Shown here: one piece after another, positions 1-7,986 of the stretch
How the letters are laid out: every line of letters begins with the position of its first letter
How positions within the stretch are numbered: position 1 is the stretch's first letter
From: Caldilineaceae bacterium
GTDB taxonomy: Bacteria; Chloroflexota; Anaerolineae; Caldilineales; Caldilineaceae
Direction of reading: 5' to 3'
Assembly: GCA_022842065.1 (NCBI GenBank)
Contig: JALHQH010000087.1
Coordinates: 1 to 22,981 of the forward strand
Length of the DNA: 22,981 bases
Position numbers and translations under genes: made by a program
The notes under the pieces: generated by a model
Told to the model about the DNA's origin: nothing
Seen by the model: the letters and a program-made list of their open reading frames with translations, nothing else
Database searches by the model: none

Positions 1-130
1 GGCTAACGGGATCGCGTGCGTCGCACTGACCGCCAACTGTTTCCAGTCCGCTAGATTCTTTGGTCAGTGCGACGCACGCTGACCGAAACTAGGGGTCTCA
101 TTCTGATTTGAGTATAACATGCGCGACTAA
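1..130. repeat. Intergenic inverted repeat, 18-bp perfect arms
   Basis: Positions 14-31 and 62-79 are perfect 18-bp inverted copies (GCGTGCGTCGCACTGACC and its complement) around a 30-nt loop. The right arm plus the next six bases (62-85) can also fold on itself through GGTCAG/CTGACC. A similar GGTCAG...CTGACC palindrome closes the window at 22958-22981, so this is probably a dispersed intergenic palindrome family. It may also act as a terminator for a gene left of the window. No coding sequence is supported here. Confidence 0.7.
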
Positions 131-159
131 TTTAACCTGCGTGCTATCAATGCTATAAT
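131..159 (+). promoter_or_regulatory. Sigma-70-type promoter of the U32 gene
   Basis: TTTAAC (131-136), a 17-nt spacer and a perfect TATAAT (154-159) preceded by TGC, an extended -10. The predicted transcription start near 166 leaves a leader of about 25 nt before ATG 191. An upstream in-frame GTG at 173 would lie only ~7 nt from the transcript end, which supports the ATG start. Confidence 0.65.
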
Positions 160-190
160 CGCCATAACAAACGTGATTGTAGAGAGAGAA

Positions 191-2770
191 ATGATGGCAA
201 TGCAAATTACCCAGTCGATTGACGCCCCACCGCGCTCTGTTTTGACCGACCAACCAGCGCCGCTGCGCAAGCCCGAAATTATGAGTCCTGCCGGTTATTG
301 GCCCCAACTGGAAGCCGCGATTGAAGCGGGCGCGGATGCGGTCTACTTTGGCTTAAAACATTTTACGGCGCGTGCCAAGGTTGGTTTTGCCCTGAGCGAA
401 CTGGCCGCGGTGATGCGCACCCTGCATCAGCGTGGCGTGCGCGGCTATGTCACCTTTAACACGCTGGTCTTTGACCACGAGCTAAGTGAGGCGGCCAAAA
501 CACTGGTTGCCATTGCCGCTGCCGATGCCGATGCGATTATCGTTCAGGATGTCGGCATTGCCCAATTGGCGCGCCGCCTCGCCCCGACCTTGGAAGTCCA
601 CGGCAGCACGCAGATGAGCATTACCAGTGCTGAGGGGGTGGCCCTGGCCCAACAATTTGGCGTGACTCGTGTGGTCCTGGCACGCGAACTGTCGCTGGAT
701 GACATTCGTCAGATCCGCAGCCAGACCAGTTGCGAACTGGAGATGTTTGTCCATGGCGCGCTCTGTGTCTCCTACTCCGGCCAATGTTTCTCCTCGGAAG
801 CGTGGGGTGGACGCAGCGCCAATCGCGGCCAATGCGCGCAGGCGTGCCGGCTGCCCTATGAACTGCTCGTCGACGAAGTCGTCAAGCCGCTAGGTGACGC
901 CCGTTACCTGCTCTCGCCCGGCGATCTCTACGCCCTGCACCAGATTCCCGAAATTGTGGGCATTGGCGTCTCCGCGCTCAAGATCGAAGGGCGCTACAAG
1001 GAGGCCGACTATGTGGCGCTCACCACTGCGGCCTATCGCCAGGCGGTGGATGAGGCGTGGGCTGGGTTGCCCTCAACGCTGACTCAGGCGGACGAAGTGC
1101 GGCTGGAACAAGTCTTTTCGCGCGGTCTTGGCCCCCATTTTGTCAGTGGTGTCAACCACCAGACGGTTGTCACTGGCCGTTCGCCGCGCCACCGTGGTGT
1201 TTTGCTGGGCAAGGTGACCGCAATCAGTGGGGATAGTGTCACGATTGCGCCCGCCACCGTTGACCAGGTCGCGCCGATCAAGCCGGGGGATGGCGTGGTC
1301 TTTGATGCCGCCGATTGGCGTAGCCCGGAAGCACCCGAAGAAGGGGGCCATATCTACGCGGTGAAGCCCCAGCCTGGTGGTCAGTTGCGTCTTGAATTTG
1401 GCAATGGCGCGATCAACTTTGCGCGCATTCGCCCCGGCGATCTGCTCTGGCGTACCCATGATCCCGAACTTGATAAGGTCGTGCGCCCCTATTTACAGGC
1501 CGAAGCACCGCTGCATAAGCAGGAAGTCGGGGTACATGTCATTGCCCATGAAGGCGCGCCGTTACAACTGCGCTGGCAACTGGTCGATGAGCCAACCCTC
1601 ACCGTTACTGTCGTGGCCGAAGAGCCATTAGGTGCCGCGCAAAAACGCGCCCTGGATGAGACTTATTTACGTGAACAACTGGGGCGCCTGGGTAATACCG
1701 CCTATGCCTTGACCGCGTTGACGCTGGATCGGGTAGGCAATCCCTTTGCCCCCTCGTCGTTGCTTAATGGCTTGCGCCGGCAGGCGGTGGAGGCACTCGT
1801 CGCGTTGCAAAGTCGTTCGCTTGCACATGGGGTCAACGATCCGCAGCAGACATTGATCGAGTTCATGCCACCCCAGCCCCAAGCCGCCGGCAAAACTCGC
1901 CAACCGCAGTTGCATCTGCTGGTCCGCACCCCGGCACAACTCGACGCCGCCCTAGCCGCACAACCAGCAAGTATTACCCTCGATTACCTGGATCTCTATG
2001 GCTTGCGCCCGGCGGTCGAACGGGTGCAGGCAGCGGGGATTACGGCACGCGTGGCCAGCCCCCGCGTACTCAAACCAAACGAGCAGCGCATCGTCAACTT
2101 TCTACTGCGCCTGGATTGTGAGATCCTTGTCCGTTCGGGTGGACTCTTGCAGGCGTTGCAGGGGACAGGGCACGGCGTCCTCATCGGCGACTTTAGCCTC
2201 AACGTGGCCAATCCCATTACAGCCCGCACCTTTTTCGATTTGGGCTTGCAGCGTTTGACCCCGACCCACGATCTCAACGGTGCCCAGGTGACCCAACTGG
2301 CGCGTGAATTGGGTGCCGAGAAGTGGGAAGTCGTCGCCTACCAACACTTGCCCGTCTTTCACACCGAGCACTGTGTCTTCTGCCGCTTCCTCTCCGCCGG
2401 CACCAGTTATCTGGATTGTGGTCACCCTTGTGAGCAACACCAGGTCGCGCTGCGCGATCACAATGGCCGCGCCCACCCCGTCATGGCCGATGTGGGCTGT
2501 CGCAACACCGTCTTTGGGGCCGAGGCGCAGGAGGCAACGCCCCATTTGAGTGAGTGGCTGGCCACCGGCATCACCCACTATCGTCTCGAATTCGTCCACG
2601 AAAGCGCCGCCCAGGTAAGCGCCGTCACCCAAGCCTTTCAAGCAACTTTACACGGCAAACAGAGCCCATCCGCCTTACATCGCCACCTGCAACAGATCGC
2701 CCCCCAAGGCACCACCGAAGGCAGCCTCTTCGTCCCCAACGGCTATCTCACCTTGCCGTTGATGCAGTGA
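191..2770 (+). CDS. U32 family peptidase/hydroxylase, long RlhA-like form
   Basis: Protein of 859 aa from ATG 191, preceded by a weak GAGAGAG ribosome site; GTG 173 would add six residues. The N-terminal half is a U32 TIM-barrel-like domain. It opens with a PEIMSPAGYWPQLEAAIEAG motif and carries the family signature E-x-F-x2-G-A-L-C followed by GQC. Four cysteines in the pattern C-x6-C-x15-C-x3-C (residues 192, 199, 215, 219) match the iron-sulfur ligand set of RlhA/TrhP-type U32 proteins. A second cysteine cluster (728, 731, 743, 747) lies in the C-terminal U32-like half, so the protein is about 200 aa longer than E. coli RlhA. U32 proteins of this type hydroxylate RNA (23S rRNA C2501 for RlhA, tRNA U34 for TrhP), although they are often labelled peptidases. 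Assignment to RlhA rather than another U32 subgroup is inference. Confidence 0.88.
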   Translation: MMAMQITQSIDAPPRSVLTDQPAPLRKPEIMSPAGYWPQLEAAIEAGADAVYFGLKHFTARAKVGFALSELAAVMRTLHQRGVRGYVTFNTLVFDHELSEAAKTLVAIAAADADAIIVQDVGIAQLARRLAPTLEVHGSTQMSITSAEGVALAQQFGVTRVVLARELSLDDIRQIRSQTSCELEMFVHGALCVSYSGQCFSSEAWGGRSANRGQCAQACRLPYELLVDEVVKPLGDARYLLSPGDLYALHQIPEIVGIGVSALKIEGRYKEADYVALTTAAYRQAVDEAWAGLPSTLTQADEVRLEQVFSRGLGPHFVSGVNHQTVVTGRSPRHRGVLLGKVTAISGDSVTIAPATVDQVAPIKPGDGVVFDAADWRSPEAPEEGGHIYAVKPQPGGQLRLEFGNGAINFARIRPGDLLWRTHDPELDKVVRPYLQAEAPLHKQEVGVHVIAHEGAPLQLRWQLVDEPTLTVTVVAEEPLGAAQKRALDETYLREQLGRLGNTAYALTALTLDRVGNPFAPSSLLNGLRRQAVEALVALQSRSLAHGVNDPQQTLIEFMPPQPQAAGKTRQPQLHLLVRTPAQLDAALAAQPASITLDYLDLYGLRPAVERVQAAGITARVASPRVLKPNEQRIVNFLLRLDCEILVRSGGLLQALQGTGHGVLIGDFSLNVANPITARTFFDLGLQRLTPTHDLNGAQVTQLARELGAEKWEVVAYQHLPVFHTEHCVFCRFLSAGTSYLDCGHPCEQHQVALRDHNGRAHPVMADVGCRNTVFGAEAQEATPHLSEWLATGITHYRLEFVHESAAQVSAVTQAFQATLHGKQSPSALHRHLQQIAPQGTTEGSLFVPNGYLTLPLMQ

Positions 2771-2846
2771 GCGGAGACAAGGAGAGATGAGACAGAGAAA
2801 TTAGACTTCATCTTGTCATCTTGTCATCTTGTCATCTTGTCATCTG
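2771..2846. repeat. Octamer minisatellite between convergent genes, likely bidirectional 3' end structure
   Basis: Right after the U32 stop there is a GA-rich stretch built of GAGACA/GGAGA words (2773-2796). Four exact copies of the octamer TCATCTTG plus a partial fifth follow (2808-2846). The left side contains words complementary to the right side (AGACAG against CTGTCT), so an imperfect hairpin is possible. The array separates two convergent genes and ends two bases before the dehydrogenase stop codon. Read in phase, the octamer is TGTCATCT, related to the arrays at 7917 and 18373. Confidence 0.8.
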
Positions 2847-2847
2847 T

Positions 2848-3858
2848 CTACGCCATCACCGCGGCCCGCGCCTTTGAAATCGCCCACTTTAACGGTTCAC
2901 CGGCCAAAAAACGTTTGAGTTCGTCGACGACGATTTGGCCCATGCGTTGACATTCTTGATCGAGTGAGCCGGCGATGTGCGGGGTGAGGATGACGTTGGG
3001 CAAGGTGTAAAGGGGCGAGCCAGTGACCGGTGGTTCGGGGTAGGTGACATCGAGCACGGCCAGCAGATCCGGGCGCGCTTGTAGCACTTCGATCAACTCG
3101 TTTTCGCGCACAATGGCCCCGCGCGCTGTGTTAATAAAGGTTGCCCCGGGTTTCATTGCCGCGAAGTGTTCACCCCGTACCATCCCCTCCGTCTCCTTTA
3201 GCCAGGGCGTGTGGAGTGAGACCACATCGGCTTGGGCAAAAAGTTCTGCCAATGTACACTGTGTTGCGCCCAAGGCGGCGATCTCGGCGGCGCTTAGGCA
3301 GGGATCATAGGCGAGGATCTTGAGGTCAAAGCGCTGCAGGTGTTGACAGACCAGCCGCCCGATCATCCCCAGTGAAATCAACCCGACGGTACTGCAGTAA
3401 CCCCCTGCTACTGTAAAACGTTCACGATAATCCCCATTTGCCTTGATCGCCAGTGCATGTTGCCAAGTCTTTTTCAAACAGAGTAGGATCTGGGCCAGCG
3501 TAAATTCGGCCACGGGGACAGCATTAGCTCCATAAGAACTGGTGATCGGAATATTACGCGCCCAGAAGGCATCAGTGGTAAAGGCCTTGATGGAGCCAGC
3601 CCCATAAAAAATCGCTTTTAGCTTGGGTGCAGCTACTAAAAAGCTTTCATCCAGCCGCGCCATCCCCCAGCCGGAGAAGATCAGCTCGGCGTCATGTAAA
3701 ACGGCCGGATTGGCTGCAACTGACTGCGCAGTCTGGGGCGGTGCATAAAGATCGACCAGCTGCGCAATCTCCGCCTGCTGCTGTGGCCCATAGATTTTGG
3801 GGTGGTCATCATAGTTGAGCAGATAGAGACCGCGGTAGCGTTTGGTTGATTCACCCAT
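2848..3858 (-). CDS. D-isomer-specific 2-hydroxyacid dehydrogenase
   Basis: 336 aa from ATG 3858, chosen because AAGGA lies 8 nt upstream; a longer in-frame start at 3912 would fall inside a hairpin. The Rossmann NAD motif is at residues 158-167 (VGLISLGMIG), in which the first Gly of GxGxxG is Ser162. Catalytic residues of the family are in place: Arg246 (NTARGAIV), Glu275 (TYPEPP) and His294 (LTPHIAGS). The enzyme should interconvert a 2-oxoacid and a D-2-hydroxyacid with NAD(P)H in the cytoplasm. The substrate cannot be told from sequence; the group includes phosphoglycerate, glyoxylate/hydroxypyruvate and other dehydrogenases. It stands alone and converges with the U32 gene. A stem-loop lies in its 5' leader. 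Confidence 0.9.
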   Translation of the reverse strand: MGESTKRYRGLYLLNYDDHPKIYGPQQQAEIAQLVDLYAPPQTAQSVAANPAVLHDAELIFSGWGMARLDESFLVAAPKLKAIFYGAGSIKAFTTDAFWARNIPITSSYGANAVPVAEFTLAQILLCLKKTWQHALAIKANGDYRERFTVAGGYCSTVGLISLGMIGRLVCQHLQRFDLKILAYDPCLSAAEIAALGATQCTLAELFAQADVVSLHTPWLKETEGMVRGEHFAAMKPGATFINTARGAIVRENELIEVLQARPDLLAVLDVTYPEPPVTGSPLYTLPNVILTPHIAGSLDQECQRMGQIVVDELKRFLAGEPLKWAISKARAAVMA

Positions 3859-3904
3859 TGTGTTGATCCTTGGTGTGGGCAAAAAAGGTAGTGCAATTTT
3901 AGAA

Positions 3905-3960
3905 CGCAGCATCCAGGCATAGGCGCACGATAATTCGTGTCCCTATGCCTGGGGGCTGCG
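3905..3960 (-). promoter_or_regulatory. Stem-loop in the leader of the dehydrogenase gene
   Basis: Arms 3913-3930 and 3935-3952 pair over 18 positions with two mismatches around a TAAT loop. The stem resumes outside with 3905-3910 against 3955-3960 (CGCAGC/GCTGCG). It ends about 47 nt upstream of the chosen ATG. It could be a leader structure, an operator or a dispersed palindrome. A related word, GCGCACGATTAATT, follows at 3963-3976 and resembles GCGCACGATAATT inside the hairpin. Confidence 0.55.
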
Positions 3961-4162
3961 TAAGCGCACGATTAATTTGGGGTTCAACCCGATCGTAGGG
4001 GTTGACCTCGCCGCCCCGCCGTAAACGCGCCCAGTGGGCACCCTGGCTAGGGGGCAACGCCGGGTAAACCCGGCTCCTATCGCCGGGTTTACCCGGCGTT
4101 GTTAAGTAGCCCTGCGGCTTTAGCCCAGGGCGGGCTTGTCAACCCCTGCATTACGGTTGAGC
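3961..4162. other. Gene-free region between dehydrogenase and MFS gene
   Basis: About 200 bases without a supported ORF. They contain the perfect 19-bp palindrome described separately (4055-4101). They also contain the GC-rich word ACGCGCCCAGTGGGCACC (4025-4042), which recurs with two differences at 15766-15783 and looks like a dispersed repeat fragment. The dehydrogenase promoter must lie in the right part of this region or within the hairpin, but no convincing -35/-10 pair could be chosen. Confidence 0.5.
4055..4101 (-). terminator. Perfect 19-bp hairpin downstream of the MFS gene
   Basis: CAACGCCGGGTAAACCCGG (4055-4073) is repeated exactly in inverse at 4083-4101 around a 9-nt loop. It lies about 60 nt past the stop of the minus-strand MFS gene, so it could end or stabilise that transcript. 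No T-run follows on either strand, so it is not a textbook intrinsic terminator. It may be a dispersed palindrome used as a 3' end. Confidence 0.5.
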
Positions 4163-5380
4163 CTAATTTCTCTTTGTATTGGGCAATGTAAAAACCGCCG
4201 GCACACTCAGAAAGGCCAACAGCCCACTCCATAAAAAGGCATTCATCAGCCCAAAGCTGTCAGCCAGTAGCCCAACGACCCCAATCGCCAGTGCCCGAAT
4301 CACAAAATTCATTGACATGAAGATCCCATTCGCGACCGCCCGGTGCTCAGGGAAGTTATCCTGCACAATCGCCATTTTGACCGGCGTCTGTGATATCGCG
4401 GTCAGGCCCAAGCCAATGAGCAAGGGCAACGTCGCCCAACTGGGCGCGTAGAGAAAGGCGACAAGCAGAATCGGGGCGGCGCTGAGCAACAATAAAAGCA
4501 TGTTGCGCCGCCCCAGTCGATCACTTACCGTACCGGTGGCCAGTGCGCCAACCACACCAGCGCCTTCCAGAATTGTCAACGAGGCCGCGGCCAGCCAGAG
4601 GCTGGTCCCCAGCTCGTCACGCATGAAGGTGGGCAGGTAGGTGGTGACTGCGACCACCATACACATTTGCGGGACCATCATCGCGCCCAAGGCCAGGAAA
4701 ATCTGGCGCATCCGGCCGGCGACCAAACTCAGATCAGCTTGCTTCTTGGCCAAAGGCCGCGCTGAGATCTTATGCAGGCGCCACCAGAGAAAAATTGAGA
4801 TCAGCCAACTGAGCCCGGCCAGCCGCCAGATCCCTTCCAACCCCCACCAGGCGACCGCGGTGACCACGACCAATGGCCCCACCGTGCGTCCCAATTCGCC
4901 GGTGGCCATAAAAATGCTCATTCCCGTGCCGATGCGACCGCCGGAGATCCGCCCAATCATGGCTGGGGCGGGGGCATGAAAGGCAGCTGAACTGAGGCCG
5001 GCTGCCAAAAAGAGCAGCACCAACATCAAGTAGTTGGAGGCCAACCCCATGCAACTCATCAACGTGCCAGTGATCGCCGGCGCGAGGATGACGAAATAGC
5101 GCAGGCTGATCCGGTCAGCCAGGTAGCCGATAAAGGGGGTGAGCAGGCTGGGCAACTGGGTAAAGATCACCAGGCTGCCAACCCCCGCGTAACTCGTGGC
5201 CAACCGTTCTTGTAACAGCGGTAATAGGGGCGGTAAAAAGGCGGAGAAGCTATCGTGGACAAAATGACCGGCGGCGACGGTCAGCACCTGTTCGGTATGG
5301 AAAGTGGGGTCTTGGGTACTGGTGGTCGCTTGCGGACTCTCCGTGGCAGAGCGCGTGGGCGCGATCGATTTTGTTGTCAT
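4163..5380 (-). CDS. MFS transporter, fosmidomycin-resistance (Fsr)-like
   Basis: 405 aa from ATG 5380. A longer reading from TTG 5467 is unlikely because that triplet lies in the predicted -35 box. A hydrophilic N-tail of ~35 residues rich in Thr/Ser is followed by about 12 hydrophobic segments. The first segment has the AGHFVHDSFSAFLPPLLPLL pattern, similar to the SHFLND...YPLL start of Fsr proteins. A cytoplasmic loop reads GYLADRISLR, and the second half has the equivalent GTVSDRLGRRN motif, both versions of the MFS loop 2-3 / 8-9 signature. The protein is likely a proton-driven inner-membrane exporter of small molecules. The substrate is unknown, and the drug link is by family only. It is divergent from the peptide importer operon. 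Confidence 0.85.
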   Translation of the reverse strand: MTTKSIAPTRSATESPQATTSTQDPTFHTEQVLTVAAGHFVHDSFSAFLPPLLPLLQERLATSYAGVGSLVIFTQLPSLLTPFIGYLADRISLRYFVILAPAITGTLMSCMGLASNYLMLVLLFLAAGLSSAAFHAPAPAMIGRISGGRIGTGMSIFMATGELGRTVGPLVVVTAVAWWGLEGIWRLAGLSWLISIFLWWRLHKISARPLAKKQADLSLVAGRMRQIFLALGAMMVPQMCMVVAVTTYLPTFMRDELGTSLWLAAASLTILEGAGVVGALATGTVSDRLGRRNMLLLLLSAAPILLVAFLYAPSWATLPLLIGLGLTAISQTPVKMAIVQDNFPEHRAVANGIFMSMNFVIRALAIGVVGLLADSFGLMNAFLWSGLLAFLSVPAVFTLPNTKRN

Positions 5381-5437
5381 GGTCGGTGGCTCGTTCTCGA
5401 ATAGTGGATCGTGATGGGTGGTTGAATGTGCGTCACC

Positions 5438-5467
5438 ATTATCGCATAGTTCAAAGGTAACGACCAA
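5438..5467 (-). promoter_or_regulatory. Promoter of the MFS gene
   Basis: On the minus strand, TTGGTC (5462-5467), an 18-nt spacer and GATAAT (5438-5443). The predicted start near 5431 gives a leader of about 50 nt to ATG 5380. The -35 box overlaps the alternative TTG start, which argues for the shorter protein. Confidence 0.5.
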
Positions 5468-5520
5468 GCCGCCCGCTACGTCCTCTAGGGCCTAGCCATT
5501 CCCGCAACCGACGGTGTAAT

Positions 5521-5618
5521 GCTCGTTCCACACTCTGCGTGGAATGCTCCAGAGGACGCTCTGCGCCTTGGACGCAGCGCGCCCATTCTGGATTTCCATG
5601 CGGAGCGTAGGGAACCAG
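5521..5618. repeat. Dispersed ~98-bp structured repeat, copy 1
   Basis: Begins GCTCGTTCCACACTCTGCGT and ends near GGAACCAGC. It aligns without large gaps to 11908-12005 at roughly 80% identity, with most differences being transitions. Inside are several short inverted words (GTTCCAC/GTGGAAT, CGCTCTGCG/CGCAG, TTCC..GGAA), so both copies could fold into a compact multi-stem RNA. Similar GTTCC..GAACG intergenic repeats are known in many bacteria. No ORF is supported within it. Confidence 0.75.
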
Positions 5619-6019
5619 CGCAAAAGCGCAAAAACCTTGGTTGACAGGCAGAAAATCTTTTGTTATAGTGCAAATATACCCAGGAATTATTGCAGATTTT
5701 GGTTGTAGATGCCAATTGTCGGCTGTCTCCACGCGTTCCTCTTTTGATTCAGTCGTGCGCAATTGTACGCGCTATCGTCGATGCCCTACCGCTAGTTACG
5801 TGTTCGTTTTACCGATTACACTGTATTGCTTATCAACAATGTGACAAAGTCATTCACCCGTTGCAGCAGCGAAAGGGTGGTGATCATCCTGTCGCAATCC
5901 GAGTTCCGGTAACAAATTTGTATACTCCCCATGCAAATTGTTCATAAATCGTCCTAACCAATCAGCTAGTTCAAAGAATTAACTCCCCACCAACACTTAC
6001 ATCAGTTAAGGAGAACCAA
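5619..6019 (+). other. Promoter and long leader region of the peptide transporter operon
   Basis: Gene-free stretch between the dispersed repeat and the binding-protein gene. It holds a near-consensus promoter (5641-5669) and then ~340 nt of probable 5' leader. The leader is less GC-rich than the genes and contains an imperfect CACCC/GGGTG hairpin (5856-5880). A second -10-like TATACT at 5921 has no good -35. Small ORFs here have no ribosome site and no recognisable content. I recognise no known riboswitch. Confidence 0.5.
5641..5669 (+). promoter_or_regulatory. Strong sigma-70-type promoter of the peptide transporter operon
   Basis: A perfect TTGACA (5641-5646), a 17-nt spacer and TATAGT (5664-5669). 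The predicted start is near 5676, which gives a long leader before ATG 6020. No equally good promoter was seen closer to the gene. Confidence 0.65.
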
Positions 6020-7810
6020 ATGCGATCTAGGCTTACCTTGTTCAGTCTTGTCATGATCTTTGTGCTGTTGATTACAGCCTGTGCACCCCCAATGGAATCG
6101 GCCCCGCCGACCGCCGGTGACAGTGCCCCGGCCGCCGACACCGGTGCCGTCGCTGTGTCAACCGGCGACATTCCCCGCGAAAAGACCTTGATTATCGGCT
6201 TTGAAGGTGGTCCCCATGCCGCCCCCGAACAGTCTGGGTTGAATCCGGGAGCGACGAATTCCCAGGGCCACCACCAGGTGATGATCGAGTCACTCTACTA
6301 TTTGAACTACCAGAGTGGCGAGTTGATTCCCTGGTTAGCCGAAGCGCCGGCTACCTGGAATGAAGATTTTACCGTCGTTACGATTCCGTTGCGCAACGGG
6401 ATCACGTGGAGTGATGGCGAGCCGTTTACGGCAGAAGACATTGTCTTCACCATCGAGATGCTCAAAGCAAATCCAACCCTGAGCTTTGCCGACAGAGTCG
6501 TAGATGTTGCCAGTGCCGAAGCGATTGATGATCAAACCGTGCAGATCACGCTAAACAACACTGATCCACGCTTTGTGGTCAACGCCTTTGGCGTACGCAT
6601 TTGGGGCGCGGTACGCATCGTCCCCAAGCACATCTGGGAAGGCCAAGATCCCAATACCTTTAATAACTTTGATTTGGAAAAAGGCTGGCCGGTCTGGACG
6701 GGTCCTTACAAGCTGGTCAAGGCGACCTCCACCGAATTTGTCTTTGACCGGCGGGCCGATTGGTGGGCTGCGGAGACAGGCTTCCAGAAACTGCCTGCGC
6801 CGGAACGCATTATCTTTGTCGAAGCCGGCCCTGATGAACGCAAAGCCGCAGCCTTGAGCGCCAACGAAGTTGATGGCGAACCCAGCCTGCGTATTGATAC
6901 CTTCAATACCGTGCTGGAGCAAAATCCCAATGCCATCGGCTGGAGCACCGAAGCACCCCATGCCTGGATCGATCCTTGTCCTGGTATGCTTGGGTTTAAC
7001 ACGCGTGTTGCGCCCTGGGATGATGCCGAGATGCGCTGGGCGATTGCCTATGCGTTGCCCAATCAGCAGATTGGCGATGCCCAGACTGGTGGTTTTGGTA
7101 AGGTCTCGCACTATAACTTCCCCGACTATCCGGCCTTGCAGTCGTGGTTGACCGAAAACCAGGATCTGATGGATCAATATGACTCAACGCTCTATGACCC
7201 AGCCAAAGCCAAGTCCATTATCGAAAGCAAAGGCTATGTGATGGGCGCGGACGGCTTCTATGAGAAAGATGGCGAGCGTTTACAGGTGGATATTCTCTTC
7301 AAGACTGAAGAGCCCATCCTGCCGGCGTTGGTCGTCTCTGCCTTCACCGATGTAGGCATCGACGCGGCCCCGCGCGCATTGGCCGGGGCCGCCTACTTTG
7401 ACGCACGCGATACGGGGGATTTTGAGATCGAAACTCACCATGTCGCTTGTGGCAGTGTGGTTGAACCATACGATGAACTGAGCCTCTTCCACAGCCGCTG
7501 GGTTAAACCGATTGGCGAACGGGTGTCGAACAATATCTGGGGCTGGACCAATGCCGAATATGATGAGATTATTGACGAGATGCAAACGATTGAACCAGGC
7601 GCGGACCGCCAACACGAACTTTTCCGTCGTGCCCTGGAAATCCGGCTGCAAGAGCTACCGATCATCTCGCTCACCCAACAACAACGTGTGGTACCCTATT
7701 CGACTATGTACTGGACGAATTGGCCCACCGCCGACAATGATTACCACCACCCACCCAACTGGTGGCAAAATTTCCTGATGCTCGTTGTCGCCATCGAGCC
7801 GGCGCAGTAG
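6020..7810 (+). CDS. Peptide/nickel-type ABC transporter substrate-binding lipoprotein (SBP family 5)
   Basis: 596 aa from ATG 6020, with AAGGAG 6 nt upstream. A lipoprotein signal peptide ends in the lipobox ITAC with Cys21. A Pro/Ala-rich linker of ~35 residues follows, then the family-5 binding fold: WLAEAPATWNEDFTVVTIPLRNGITWSDGEPFTAEDIVFT is the classic beta-strand/W-x-D-G-x-P-F region (not shown in one run in the record). The length is somewhat above the typical ~530-600 range for DppA/OppA proteins. It should sit outside the membrane, anchored by lipid, and deliver a ligand to the two permeases encoded downstream. The ligand could be a di- or oligopeptide but also a sugar oligomer, as family 5 is broad. 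A large hairpin downstream separates it from the permease genes, which fits higher expression of the binding protein. Confidence 0.93.
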   Translation: MRSRLTLFSLVMIFVLLITACAPPMESAPPTAGDSAPAADTGAVAVSTGDIPREKTLIIGFEGGPHAAPEQSGLNPGATNSQGHHQVMIESLYYLNYQSGELIPWLAEAPATWNEDFTVVTIPLRNGITWSDGEPFTAEDIVFTIEMLKANPTLSFADRVVDVASAEAIDDQTVQITLNNTDPRFVVNAFGVRIWGAVRIVPKHIWEGQDPNTFNNFDLEKGWPVWTGPYKLVKATSTEFVFDRRADWWAAETGFQKLPAPERIIFVEAGPDERKAAALSANEVDGEPSLRIDTFNTVLEQNPNAIGWSTEAPHAWIDPCPGMLGFNTRVAPWDDAEMRWAIAYALPNQQIGDAQTGGFGKVSHYNFPDYPALQSWLTENQDLMDQYDSTLYDPAKAKSIIESKGYVMGADGFYEKDGERLQVDILFKTEEPILPALVVSAFTDVGIDAAPRALAGAAYFDARDTGDFEIETHHVACGSVVEPYDELSLFHSRWVKPIGERVSNNIWGWTNAEYDEIIDEMQTIEPGADRQHELFRRALEIRLQELPIISLTQQQRVVPYSTMYWTNWPTADNDYHHPPNWWQNFLMLVVAIEPAQ

Positions 7811-7820
7811 GAGATAGGAT

Positions 7821-7960
7821 GACAGGGTGAAGGGGTGACAGGGTGACATTTCGACAAGCTTGATTTTCTGTGTTTAGTTAAACAAAATTCAACGCAATCA
7901 AGCTTGTCACCCCTTCACCCTGTCACCCTGTCACCCTGTCACCCTGTCACCCTGTCACCC
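7821..7960 (+). repeat. Intra-operon hairpin built from octamer repeats
   Basis: GACAGGGTGAAGGGGTGACA (7821-7840) is exactly complementary to 7905-7924. Inside it, GACAAGCTTGATT (7853-7865) is exactly complementary to 7896-7908. Together they form a two-part stem of 20 and 13 bp, with a 12-nt bulge on the left side and a 30-nt loop (7866-7895). The right arm runs on as five copies of ACCCTGTC (7917-7956) plus a partial unit, ending about 27 nt before the next ATG. Surplus right-arm units allow several pairing registers. The position between binding-protein and permease genes suggests an attenuating or mRNA-protecting structure. Confidence 0.85.
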
Positions 7961-7986
7961 CCATGCTACTTTACTAAAGGACACCC

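Noticed and set aside
5690..5947. Open reading frame of 85 codons in the transporter leader
   Set aside because: It starts with TTG, lacks a ribosome site, has an overlapping equally long frame and shows no recognisable composition. It was treated as chance.
6551..7177. Minus-strand frame of 208 codons inside the binding-protein gene
   Set aside because: Shadow of a well-supported gene with a lipoprotein signal and family motifs.
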